Shown here: piece by piece, positions 57,358 to 64,000 of the stretch
Position numbering within the stretch: the first letter of the stretch is position 1
Layout: each line of letters opens with the position of its first letter
Assembly (NCBI RefSeq): GCF_900119165.1
Contig: NZ_FPJG01000006.1
Coordinates: forward strand, 1,054,001-1,118,000
Direction of reading: 5' to 3'
Source: Amycolatopsis australiensis
GTDB lineage: Bacteria; Actinomycetota; Actinomycetes; Mycobacteriales; Pseudonocardiaceae
DNA: 64,000 nt
Notes under the pieces: model-generated
The model's database searches: none
Told to the model about the DNA's origin: nothing
The model's input: only the letters and a program-made list of their open reading frames with translations
Position numbers and translations under genes: made by a program

Positions 57358-58119
57358 TCAGGCGTCACGCCGCGCCGTGACGAGCACGCCGGCCACGAAC
57401 AGGGCAACGCAGATCGCCGCGAAGTAACCGAGGTAGCCCCACGGCCCGAGCGGTGCCGACGGCAGCTGGAGCGGGCCGGAAGCGAACCCGCCCGCGCCGA
57501 CGAACACGTCGGCCGCGTGGAACGGCATCCACTGGTAGATGTGCTTGCCCGCGCCCGGGATGAAGATCACCACGCCTTCGAGCACCTGCGTCCACACGAG
57601 CACCACGGTCAGGGCGAACGCGACGCTGCGCAGAAGCAGGGCGACGCCGACGCCGGCCACCGCCGAGAGCAGGAAGACGACGCTCTGCCCGAGCACCGAG
57701 CGCCAGTCGGCGCCGGTGTGCAGCGTGAGGTCGGCGTCCGGCTGCACCAGCGTCGCCAGCCCCCAGGAGCCGAAGCCGACGACCAGCCCCAGCACGGCGG
57801 CGACCGCGCCGACCACGGCCACCTTCGCCAGCAGCGCCGGCACCCGGCTCGGCACGGCCTGGAACGTCAGCCGCATCGTGCCCCAGTTGAACTCCGACGC
57901 CGTCGCGAGCACCGCGAGCACGAGCAGCACGGTCCGGCCGTTGCCGCTCGCGAGCTGCGTGTTGCCGACGGTCGGCGGGATCTCCGGGCCGGCCAGCGCG
58001 AAGAACAGCGCGGTGAAGCCGAGCGGCGCGGCGACGGCGATGGCCAGGCACCACCACGGCGCCCGGGTGCTGAAGAGCTTGATGCGCTCGGCGCGCAGCA
58101 GGTTCGTCGCGGTCGTCAT
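57358..58119 (-). CDS. ABC-2 type membrane permease, exporter pair A
   Basis: This 253-residue membrane protein has about six helices (roughly 24-44, 62-75, 96-120, 144-165, 170-190, 228-247). A conserved cytoplasmic start LLRAERIKLFSTRAPWW marks the ABC-2/DUF-type permeases paired with DrrA-like ATPases. The first loop contains FNWGTMRLTFQAVPSR. It is translationally coupled to its ATPase (4-base overlap). It is clearly paralogous to the permease at 59134-59886. The substrate, perhaps a drug or lipid, is unknown. Confidence 0.85.
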   Translation of the reverse strand: MTTATNLLRAERIKLFSTRAPWWCLAIAVAAPLGFTALFFALAGPEIPPTVGNTQLASGNGRTVLLVLAVLATASEFNWGTMRLTFQAVPSRVPALLAKVAVVGAVAAVLGLVVGFGSWGLATLVQPDADLTLHTGADWRSVLGQSVVFLLSAVAGVGVALLLRSVAFALTVVLVWTQVLEGVVIFIPGAGKHIYQWMPFHAADVFVGAGGFASGPLQLPSAPLGPWGYLGYFAAICVALFVAGVLVTARRDA

Positions 58120-59033
58120 CGGGCCTCCGAGGTGGACGCGGCGGGGAACTCGACGGCTTCGCGGGTCAGATCGAGGTAGGCCTGCTCGAGCGAGCCGGTG
58201 ACCGGGCTCAGCTCGTGCAGCGTCGCGCCGGCGTCGAAGGCGAGCTGCCCGATCCGGTCACTGTCCAATCCGGACACCACGAAGGCGCCGTCCGACTCGG
58301 TGAACTCGGCCCGCGCGGCGGTCAGGGCGCTCCGCAGCTCGGCGGCGTGCGGGGTGCGCACGCGCACGCCGTGTGCGCTCGTCCGCGCGACGAAGTCGTC
58401 CATCGTGCCCTGGTAGATCAGCCGCCCGCGGCCGATCACGACCAGGTCCTGCGCGGTCTGCGCCATCTCGGGCAGCAGGTGGCTGGACACGAACACCGTG
58501 CGGCCCTCGGCGGCCAGCGCGTGCAGCAGCTGCCGGATCCAGGCCATGCCCTCGGGGTCGAGGCCGTTGACCGGCTCGTCGAACAGCAGCACGCGCGGGT
58601 CGCCGAGCATCGCGGCGGCGATCCCGAGCCGCTGTTGCATGCCGAGTGAATACTGCAGGACGCGGGTCTTGGCGACGCTCGTCAGCCCGACCAGGCTGAG
58701 CACCTCCTCGACGCGGCCGGCGGGGATGCCGTTGGTCGCGGCCAGCCAGCGCAGGTGGTCGCGCCCGCTGCGGCCGGGGTGGCGCCAGGTGGCGTCCAGC
58801 ATCGCGCCGACCGTCCTGAGTGGATCTTTCAGCTGCCGGTAGGGCACGCCGTCGACGAGCACCGAGCCCCCGTCGGGCGTGTCGAGGCCGAGCACCAGCC
58901 GCATGGTCGTGGACTTGCCGGCGCCGTTCGGGCCGAGGAAGCCGGTGACGCGTCCGGACCGGGCGGTGAACGTCAGCCCGTCGACCGCCGTGGTGGTGCC
59001 GTACCGCTTGGTCAGTGCGTTCGCTTCGATCAT
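58116..59033 (-). CDS. ABC transporter ATPase (DrrA-like), exporter pair A
   Basis: This 305-residue ATPase has Walker A GPNGAGKST, the signature as YSLGMQQRLGIAAAML (LGMQQ instead of LSGGQ, as in this subfamily), Walker B VLLFDEPVNGLDPEG and switch His in VSSHLLPEM. The C-terminal 90 residues form the DUF4162-like extension typical of DrrA/CcmA exporters, with HELSPVTGSLEQAYLDLT. It is paired with the permease downstream. It is a paralogue of the ATPase at 59904-60842, separated from that unit by a strong terminator. Confidence 0.93.
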   Translation of the reverse strand: MIEANALTKRYGTTTAVDGLTFTARSGRVTGFLGPNGAGKSTTMRLVLGLDTPDGGSVLVDGVPYRQLKDPLRTVGAMLDATWRHPGRSGRDHLRWLAATNGIPAGRVEEVLSLVGLTSVAKTRVLQYSLGMQQRLGIAAAMLGDPRVLLFDEPVNGLDPEGMAWIRQLLHALAAEGRTVFVSSHLLPEMAQTAQDLVVIGRGRLIYQGTMDDFVARTSAHGVRVRTPHAAELRSALTAARAEFTESDGAFVVSGLDSDRIGQLAFDAGATLHELSPVTGSLEQAYLDLTREAVEFPAASTSEAR

Positions 59034-59072
59034 GCGCTCCCCTGTCCCGTCCTCCGGGAGCCTATCGGCAAG

Positions 59073-59115
59073 CGGGAATCCGGGTCGCCCCCCGACAGCG
59101 CGACCCGGATTCCCG
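59073..59115 (-). terminator. Terminator between the two ABC exporter pairs
   Basis: A perfect 16-bp stem (59073-59088 with 59100-59115) with an 11-base loop lies 18 bases beyond the upstream permease stop. It separates the two paralogous exporter units. Confidence 0.75.
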
Positions 59116-59133
59116 TTCCCCTGTATCCCCTTT

Positions 59134-59886
59134 TCAGGCGTCCCGCTTCTTCGCGACCCCGAGCGCGACGAGCAGGAACACGATGGCGATGCCCGCGAAG
59201 TAGGCCAAGGCCCAGCCCGGGCTCAGCGGCGAGTCCGACGGCGCCGGGCCGTCGCCCGCGACGGCCGAGCCGCGCAGGAACTTGTTCGCCACGTTGAACG
59301 GCAGCCACTCGTGGATGTGGTGGCCGACCTTCGGGATCAGCTGCACCAGCTCCTCCACGGCCAAGTAGTAGATGAGCAGCAGTGCGATGGCGCCGGCGCT
59401 GTGCCGGACCAGGATCCCGAGTGCGACGGCGAGCACGGCGCTGATGGCGAACACCGGCCCGAGCCCGGCGACGTTCGTCCAGTCCTGCGCGGTGTGCAGG
59501 CCGAGGTGGTCGTTCGGCCGCATCAGCACGCCGAGGCCCCACGCGCCGAACGCGGCGAGCTCGCCGATGACCAGCGCGACCGCCGCGACGACGATCGCCT
59601 TGGCGACGAGCGCCGGCGAGCGGTGCGGCACCGCCTGGAACGTCGTGCGGATCGTGTTGAAGCGGTACTCGGTGGTCACCGCGAGTGCGGCGAGCACCAT
59701 GACGACGGCGATGCCGAACTGGGAGCCGCCGAACTGGGTGGCCGAGATCGAGATCGGCTGGTCGGCCGGCGACGCGCCGGCGATGATGGCGGCGAAGCCG
59801 ATGGTCAGCGCGAGCGTGATGAGCGCGCACCACCACGGCGAGCGGGTGGAGAACAGCTTGATGCGTTCGACCGCGAGCAGGTTCAT
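59134..59886 (-). CDS. ABC-2 type membrane permease, exporter pair B
   Basis: This 250-residue permease has about six helices and the same N-terminal phrase as pair A (LLAVERIKLFSTRSPWW). The loop YRFNTIRTTFQAVPHRSP corresponds to FNWGTMRLTFQAVPSR in the paralogue. Near the C-terminus are HHIHEWLPFNVANKF and a short KKRDA tail (RRDA in pair A). The ATG giving MNLLAVE is used. It lies 17 bases downstream of its ATPase. The substrate is unknown. Confidence 0.85.
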   Translation of the reverse strand: MNLLAVERIKLFSTRSPWWCALITLALTIGFAAIIAGASPADQPISISATQFGGSQFGIAVVMVLAALAVTTEYRFNTIRTTFQAVPHRSPALVAKAIVVAAVALVIGELAAFGAWGLGVLMRPNDHLGLHTAQDWTNVAGLGPVFAISAVLAVALGILVRHSAGAIALLLIYYLAVEELVQLIPKVGHHIHEWLPFNVANKFLRGSAVAGDGPAPSDSPLSPGWALAYFAGIAIVFLLVALGVAKKRDA

Positions 59887-59903
59887 GATCTTGGTTTCCC
59901 CGG

Positions 59904-60842
59904 TTACTTGGCGGACTCGAGCACGTGCTGCGCCTCGGCGTCGAGACCGGTGTGGTACTCGACGGAGTCGCCGGTGATCTGCATGAAGGCCTGCTCGAGC
60001 GAGCCGGTCTGCGGGCTCAGCTCGTGCAGCACGATGCGGTTGGCGGCGGCGATCTCGCCGATCTTGTCGCTGTCCATCCCGGACACGACGAGCGCACCCG
60101 CGTCCTCGACCACCCCGGCGCTGGCGCGCTGCAAGGCGTCCCGCAGCTCGGCCAGCTGCGGCGAGCGCACCTTGACCGTGTTCTCCGCGGCGCGGGCGAC
60201 GAAGTCTTCGGTGGACGACTGCGAGATCAGCTGTCCCCGGCCGATCACCACGAGGTTGCTCGCGGTCAGCGCCATCTCCGACAGCAGGTGGCTCGACACG
60301 AACACGGTGCGGCCTTCTTCGGCCAGCCGGTGCATGAACTTCCGGATCCAGAGGATGCCCTCGGGGTCGAGGCCGTTCACCGGCTCGTCGAACAGCAGCA
60401 CCTCGGGGTCGCCGAGCAGGGCGGCCGCGATGCCGAGCCGCTGCGACATGCCGAGCGAGAACCCGCCGGCGCGCTTGTTCGCCACGCTGGTCAGGCCGAC
60501 GATCTCGAGGACCTCGTCGACGCGGGAAGCCGGGATGCGGTTGGACTTCGCCATCCACAGCAGGTGGGCGCGCGCCGAGCGGTTCGGGTGCACCCACTTC
60601 GCGTCGAGCAGGGCGCCGACGGTGCGCAGCGGCTCCTTGAGGTCGTGGTACTTCTTGCCCCCGATGGTGACCTGGCCGCCGGTCGGGTTGTCCAGGCCAA
60701 GGATCATGCGCATGGTGGTGGACTTGCCCGCCCCGTTCGGGCCGAGGAAGCCGGTGACCTGACCCGCGGCCACGGAGAACGACAGGTTGTTCACCGCCAG
60801 CGTCTTTCCGTACCGTTTGGTGAGGCCGGTTGCCTCGATCAT
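59904..60842 (-). CDS. ABC transporter ATPase (DrrA-like), exporter pair B
   Basis: This 312-residue ATPase has Walker A GPNGAGKST, the signature FSLGMSQRLGIAAALL, Walker B VLLFDEPVNGLDPEG and VSSHLLSEM, plus the C-terminal extension ending HELSPQTGSLEQAFMQIT. It aligns along its length with the pair A ATPase, indicating tandem duplication of a two-gene unit. The ATG has GAGGAG about 6 bases upstream. It is divergent from the TetR-SDR operon, 196 bases away, and a 10-bp inverted repeat (60885-60894 with 60920-60929) lies in its leader. Confidence 0.93.
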   Translation of the reverse strand: MIEATGLTKRYGKTLAVNNLSFSVAAGQVTGFLGPNGAGKSTTMRMILGLDNPTGGQVTIGGKKYHDLKEPLRTVGALLDAKWVHPNRSARAHLLWMAKSNRIPASRVDEVLEIVGLTSVANKRAGGFSLGMSQRLGIAAALLGDPEVLLFDEPVNGLDPEGILWIRKFMHRLAEEGRTVFVSSHLLSEMALTASNLVVIGRGQLISQSSTEDFVARAAENTVKVRSPQLAELRDALQRASAGVVEDAGALVVSGMDSDKIGEIAAANRIVLHELSPQTGSLEQAFMQITGDSVEYHTGLDAEAQHVLESAK

Positions 60843-61006
60843 GGCTGCTCCTCTTCCGCCCCTCGCTTGCGACGTACCCATCGTCGCGGTTCGGGGCCGT
60901 TCGCGCGTCACCCTGCAGACCGAACCGCGCCCCCTACCTGAGTAGTACCTTGCTGGCTCTTCGGCCGATGCGCGATCCGTGATGACCCTGAGCCGACCCT
61001 GATTCG

Positions 61007-61040
61007 ACGTCATTAATGAACTGTGGTTCAATAATGACGT
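61007..61040. promoter_or_regulatory. TetR operator overlapping start codon
   Basis: ACGTCATTAATGAAC (61007-61021) and GTTCAATAATGACGT (61026-61040) form 15-bp arms with one mismatch around a 4-base spacer. The dyad runs into the GTG start of the TetR gene, and no ribosome-binding site precedes it, so the TetR mRNA may be leaderless and self-repressed. Confidence 0.8.
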
Positions 61041-61626
61041 GGCCCGGCCGAGGAGCATCACGGACGAGCGGCTGCTGGGCGCGGCGGAGACCGTGATCGG
61101 CCGCTGCGGTCCGGGTTTCACGCTCGCGCAGGTGGCCGCGGAGGCGAACGTCTCGGTCGGCACGGTCGCGCAGCGGTTCGGCTCCAAGAGCGGCCTGCTG
61201 CAGGCGATGAGCCGCCGGGCCACGCGGCGGGCGGTCGAGCAGATGCGGGAATGCGCGGAGCGGGCGGACGACCCGGTCGACGGCCTGCGCGCCGCGGCCG
61301 TGTCGGTCTACGCGGTGCTCGGCGACGCCGAGGAGGCGGCGAACCACCTCGGCCAGCTCGGCGTGGACATCGGCGATCCGGTGCTGCGGTCGCTGCTGGG
61401 CGAGCACTTCACGGCGGTCGAAGGAGAACTGCGGCGGCTGGTGCGGGCCGCGGCTCCCGAGCTGCCGCACGCCCCGAGCGTGCCGCGCGCGGCCCGGGTG
61501 GTACTCGACGTGATCAACGGGGTGTCGATCGACTGGTCGATCCGGCCGCACGGGCGGCTGGCCGACCGGCTGGCGGAGGACGTCGACGCGGTGCTGTCCG
61601 CGTGGCGGGGACGGGAGGACGCATGA
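61039..61626 (+). CDS. TetR-family transcriptional regulator
   Basis: This 195-residue repressor has the TetR helix-turn-helix at about 8-55: DERLLGAAETVIGRCGPGFTL, then VAAEANVSVGTVAQRFGSKSGLL. The C-terminal ligand/dimer domain is helical and Ala/Arg-rich. The start GTG lies within a long inverted repeat, consistent with autoregulation. The stop overlaps the SDR start by 3 bases, so the two form one operon and the SDR substrate may be related to the inducer. Confidence 0.9.
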   Translation: MARPRSITDERLLGAAETVIGRCGPGFTLAQVAAEANVSVGTVAQRFGSKSGLLQAMSRRATRRAVEQMRECAERADDPVDGLRAAAVSVYAVLGDAEEAANHLGQLGVDIGDPVLRSLLGEHFTAVEGELRRLVRAAAPELPHAPSVPRAARVVLDVINGVSIDWSIRPHGRLADRLAEDVDAVLSAWRGREDA

Positions 61627-62600
61627 GTGAGCTGGCGAACGAATCGAATTCGACACTGAGTGAGCTGGCGAACGAATCGAATTCGACACTGAGTTTGCGG
61701 GGCAAGGTCGCCGTGGTCACCGGCGCGACGCGGGGCTGCGGCCGGGCGATCGCGGTGGAGCTGGGCCGCGCGGGCGCGACGGTGTACGTCACCGGCCGCA
61801 CGACGCGCGAAACGACGTCACCGATGAAGCGCCCGGAGACGATCGAAGAGACGGGCGAGCTGGTCGAGGCGGCCGGCGGCACGGCCGTCGTGGTCCGCTG
61901 CGACTTCACGTCCGTGTCCGATGTGGACGCCTTGAAGGCGCGCGTCGAGTCCGAAGTGGACGGCATCGACATCCTGGTCGACGACGTCTGGGGCGGCGAC
62001 ATGTACTTCCACTTCGACGCGCCGTTCTGGGAGACGCCGCTGGAGGACGCGCTGAACCTGACGCACAACGCGCTCGACACGCACCTGATCGCGCTGCACA
62101 AGCTGCTGCCGCTGGTGGTCGCGCGTCGCGGCCTGGTCCTCGAGGTGACCGACGGCGACAACGACGACTACGTCGGCGCGGGTCTGCCGTACTACCTGGC
62201 CAAGTGCGGCATCCGCGCGCTCGGCCGGGCGCTGGGGGTGGAGCTGAAGAAGAACGGCTGCGTCGGCCTCGCGGTGACGCCGGGCTTCCTGCGCTCGGAG
62301 TCGATGCTCGACCACTTCGGGGTGACCGAGGAGAACTGGCGCGACGCGGTCGGCGAGCTCGCCCCGCACGACTTCAAGATCTCCGAGACGCCGTACCTGC
62401 TGGCCCGCGGGGTGGCGGCACTGGCGCAGGACCCGCGGGTCGCCCGCTTCGCCGGGCAGACGCTGGCGTCGTGGACGCTGATGAAGGAGTACGGCTACAC
62501 CGACGTCGACGGCGACCGCCCCGACTTCGGCCGCTGGCTCACCGAGGTCCGCCACGCGGGCAAGGACCCGGCGACCACCCCGCCGGACGATTTCCGCTGA
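61623..62600 (+). CDS. SDR-family oxidoreductase with duplicated N-terminal segment
   Basis: This 325-residue short-chain dehydrogenase has its cofactor site as VVTGATRGCGRAIAVEL (GCG in place of the usual GIG), VTGRTTRE after strand 2 (NADP-type Arg), and YYLAK as the Tyr/Lys pair. It is longer than most SDRs because of a C-terminal extension (about 255-325). The first 24 residues contain SELANESNSTL twice, from an exact 33-base tandem duplication directly after the start codon. The ATG overlaps the TetR stop. The true catalytic fold starts at LRGKVAVV, so the repeat is an added, probably disordered leader. Confidence 0.85.
   Translation: MSELANESNSTLSELANESNSTLSLRGKVAVVTGATRGCGRAIAVELGRAGATVYVTGRTTRETTSPMKRPETIEETGELVEAAGGTAVVVRCDFTSVSDVDALKARVESEVDGIDILVDDVWGGDMYFHFDAPFWETPLEDALNLTHNALDTHLIALHKLLPLVVARRGLVLEVTDGDNDDYVGAGLPYYLAKCGIRALGRALGVELKKNGCVGLAVTPGFLRSESMLDHFGVTEENWRDAVGELAPHDFKISETPYLLARGVAALAQDPRVARFAGQTLASWTLMKEYGYTDVDGDRPDFGRWLTEVRHAGKDPATTPPDDFR
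61626..61691 (+). repeat. Exact 33-base tandem duplication at SDR start
   Basis: Bases 61626-61658 and 61659-61691 are identical and in frame, beginning AGTGAGCTGGCGAACGAATC. The lack of any difference means the event is recent. Confidence 0.95.
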
Positions 62601-62613
62601 GCGTCGAGCGGCG

Positions 62614-63258
62614 TCAGCTCGGTTTGCGGGCGAGCAGGTAAGCCTGCGGCGTCTTTTCGTGCGGCGGCTCGGGCTCCCGGACCAGCCGGGCTTCCATGGT
62701 CAAACCGGCGGCGGTGCACAGGCCGGCCACGAAATCCAGCGGCAAGCGGTACGCGTCGAACGAAACTTCGCGGCCATAGCCCTGGGTGATCCGGCGACGC
62801 TCGTCGCCGACCTGGAACGCCGCCAGCAGCCGTCCGCCCGGGGCCAGCACGCGCGCCAGTTCGGTCACGACCGGGGCCAGCAGCTCCGGTGGCGTGTGAA
62901 TCAGCGAGTACCACGCCAGCGCCCCGGCGAGGCACCCGTCGTCCAGCGCCAGGGCGTTGAGCGAGCCGACCTCGAAACGCAGGTCCGGATGCGCCCGGCG
63001 AGCCACCTCGACCATGCCGGGCGAAAGGTCGACGCCGAACACGTCCAGCCCCAGCGAGGCCAGGTGTCCCGTCACCCGTCCCGGGCCGCAGCCCAGGTCG
63101 CCGACCGGGCCGCTCCGGCCGACCAGCTCGGCGAACGTGCCGAGCATCGCCCGGTCCCACGGATTGGCGTCCAGCGCGTCCCGGTGCGCCTCGGCGTACG
63201 AGTCGGCGACGGTGTCGTAGGCCGTCCGGGTCTGGATCACGTAGTCAGGTTCGGTCAC
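62614..63258 (-). CDS. Class I SAM-dependent methyltransferase
   Basis: This 214-residue methyltransferase has motif I VGDLGCGPGRVTGHL (about 52-66), the acidic VFGVDLSPGMVEVAR, and LAWYSLIHTPPELL near motif IV, with the later GGRLLAAFQVG. It belongs to the UbiE/methyltransferase-11 group of small-molecule methylases. A GTG is used (VTEPDYVIQ); longer frames overlap the response regulator. It lies 17 bases downstream of the NarL regulator gene on the same strand. Substrate unknown. Confidence 0.88.
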   Translation of the reverse strand: MTEPDYVIQTRTAYDTVADSYAEAHRDALDANPWDRAMLGTFAELVGRSGPVGDLGCGPGRVTGHLASLGLDVFGVDLSPGMVEVARRAHPDLRFEVGSLNALALDDGCLAGALAWYSLIHTPPELLAPVVTELARVLAPGGRLLAAFQVGDERRRITQGYGREVSFDAYRLPLDFVAGLCTAAGLTMEARLVREPEPPHEKTPQAYLLARKPS

Positions 63259-63275
63259 GAGCCCAGACCCTAGAG

Positions 63276-63932
63276 CTAGCCGAGGCCGGGACGGGCGAGG
63301 CCGGTTTCGTAGGCCAGCACCACCGCCTGCACCCGGTCCCGCAGCTCCAGCTTCGCCAGGATCCGCCCGACGTGCGTCTTCACCGTCGCTTCGGAGAGGA
63401 ACAGCGCCTCGGCGATCTCCAGGTTCGACATGCCCTTGGCGATCAGCACGAGCACCTCGCGCTCGCGGTCGGTCAGCACGTCCAGCTCCGCGGTGTCGCG
63501 CAGCGGCGAGCCGCCGGCCCCGACGAACCGGTCGAGCAGCCGCCGGGTCACCGACGGCGACACGACCGCGTCGCCCGAGGCGACCGCCCGCAGCGCCGAC
63601 ACCAGGTGGTCGGGCTGGGTGTCCTTGAGCAGGAACCCGCTGGCCCCGCCCTGCAGGGCCGCGTAGACGTACTCGTCGAGGTCGAACGTCGTCATCACCA
63701 GCACGCGCGCGGTGCGGTCGGCGACGATCCGCTTGGTCGCCTCCACGCCGTCGAGCACCGGCATCCGGACGTCCATCAGCACGACGTCGGGGCGCAGCTC
63801 TTCGGCCAGCTTGATCGCCTGCGCGCCGTCGCCCGCCTCGCCGACGACGTCGATGTCGGCCTGCGCGCCCAGCACCATCCGGAACCCGACGCGCATCAGT
63901 TCCTGGTCGTCGACGACCACGACACGGATCAC
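63276..63932 (-). CDS. NarL-family response regulator
   Basis: This 218-residue DNA-binding regulator has phospho-acceptor D54 in VVLMDVRMP, acidic DD at 8-9, the Lys in FLLKDTQ, and a LuxR HTH (about 150-210) LTDREREVLVLIAKGMSNLEIAEAL. The GTG overlaps the stop of an upstream histidine kinase by 2 bases; only the kinase's last codons lie inside the window. The methyltransferase gene follows closely. It is similar throughout to the regulator at 50271-50921. Confidence 0.93.
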   Translation of the reverse strand: MIRVVVVDDQELMRVGFRMVLGAQADIDVVGEAGDGAQAIKLAEELRPDVVLMDVRMPVLDGVEATKRIVADRTARVLVMTTFDLDEYVYAALQGGASGFLLKDTQPDHLVSALRAVASGDAVVSPSVTRRLLDRFVGAGGSPLRDTAELDVLTDREREVLVLIAKGMSNLEIAEALFLSEATVKTHVGRILAKLELRDRVQAVVLAYETGLARPGLG

Positions 63933-64000
63933 TTGTCCAACCTAACCGGCAGGGCCGCGCGGACCTGCCACCCACCACCCGGGGCCGGGCCCACTTCCAG
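63929..64000 (-). CDS. Sensor histidine kinase, C-terminal end (rest outside window)
   Basis: The last 23 codons of a minus-strand gene read LEVGPAPGGGWQV, then RAALPVRLDK and a TGA stop. GGGW.V.A.LP is the usual final strand of HisKA_3-type histidine kinase ATPase domains. The stop overlaps the GTG of the response regulator (GTGA), the same coupling as in the other two-component pairs here. Everything upstream is beyond position 64000. Confidence 0.75.
   Translation of the reverse strand: MEVGPAPGGGWQVRAALPVRLDK

Noticed and set aside
1..64000. tRNA or rRNA genes, insertion sequences, prophage or integrase genes
   Set aside because: I looked for T-loop-like sequences, transposase motifs and terminal repeats and found none I could support.

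Overview
The window is a high-GC actinobacterial chromosome segment with dense genes, many GTG starts, frequent ATGA/GTGA overlaps and several probably leaderless genes. An ESX-associated cassette, a chaplin-like cell-surface protein, DUF5318, a SigE-family sigma factor and MacS/DesK-type two-component systems point to Pseudonocardiales, most likely an Amycolatopsis-like organism. The genus is an inference; no rRNA gene is present.

The core of the window (about 16.5-41 kb) keeps the gene set found near the origin in mycobacteria: dnaB, then rplI-rpsR-ssb-rpsF, a GT87-type membrane glycosyltransferase, class A penicillin-binding protein(s), a DUF5318 protein, a PadR regulator and myo-inositol-1-phosphate synthase. 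Lineage-specific insertions break up this backbone: an ESX cassette (WXG-like protein, DUF3558 lipoprotein, PPE-like protein, EspG), three paralogous secreted proteins with an identical style of C-terminal membrane anchor, an endonuclease IV, a ROK regulator with a divergent oxidoreductase, and three consecutive class A PBPs where mycobacteria have one (ponA1). A cluster of DnaA-box-like sequences lies upstream of dnaB.

Left flank (0-16.5 kb): the end of a PfkB-family sugar kinase, a ParB-like-motif protein, PTS Enzyme I, a drug-efflux MFS transporter, a DUF1707 protein divergent from a lipoprotein that appears to start at CTG, an AI-2E permease/histidine kinase/response regulator operon, a secreted 316-residue protein followed by a 1157-residue chaplin-like repeat protein, an extradiol dioxygenase, and two divergent MarR regulators that share a perfect inverted repeat.

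Right flank (41-64 kb): a SigE-type sigma factor with a membrane partner, a HAD phosphatase, a MarR-MFS operon, a Tat-exported PhoX phosphatase behind a PHO-box-like repeat, an SdrD B-domain secreted protein, an SDR and an amidohydrolase, a NarL/DesK two-component system divergent from a MacB-like ABC exporter, trmB, an unknown protein, two tandem paralogous ABC-2 exporters, a TetR-SDR operon, a methyltransferase, and a NarL response regulator whose kinase runs off the end of the window.

Common themes are envelope building (PBPs, GT87, ESX, chaplin-like and anchored secreted proteins) and efflux or stress sensing. Many regulators sit beside clear inverted repeats that can be read as their own operators. 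No tRNA, rRNA, CRISPR array, insertion sequence or prophage gene was recognised.
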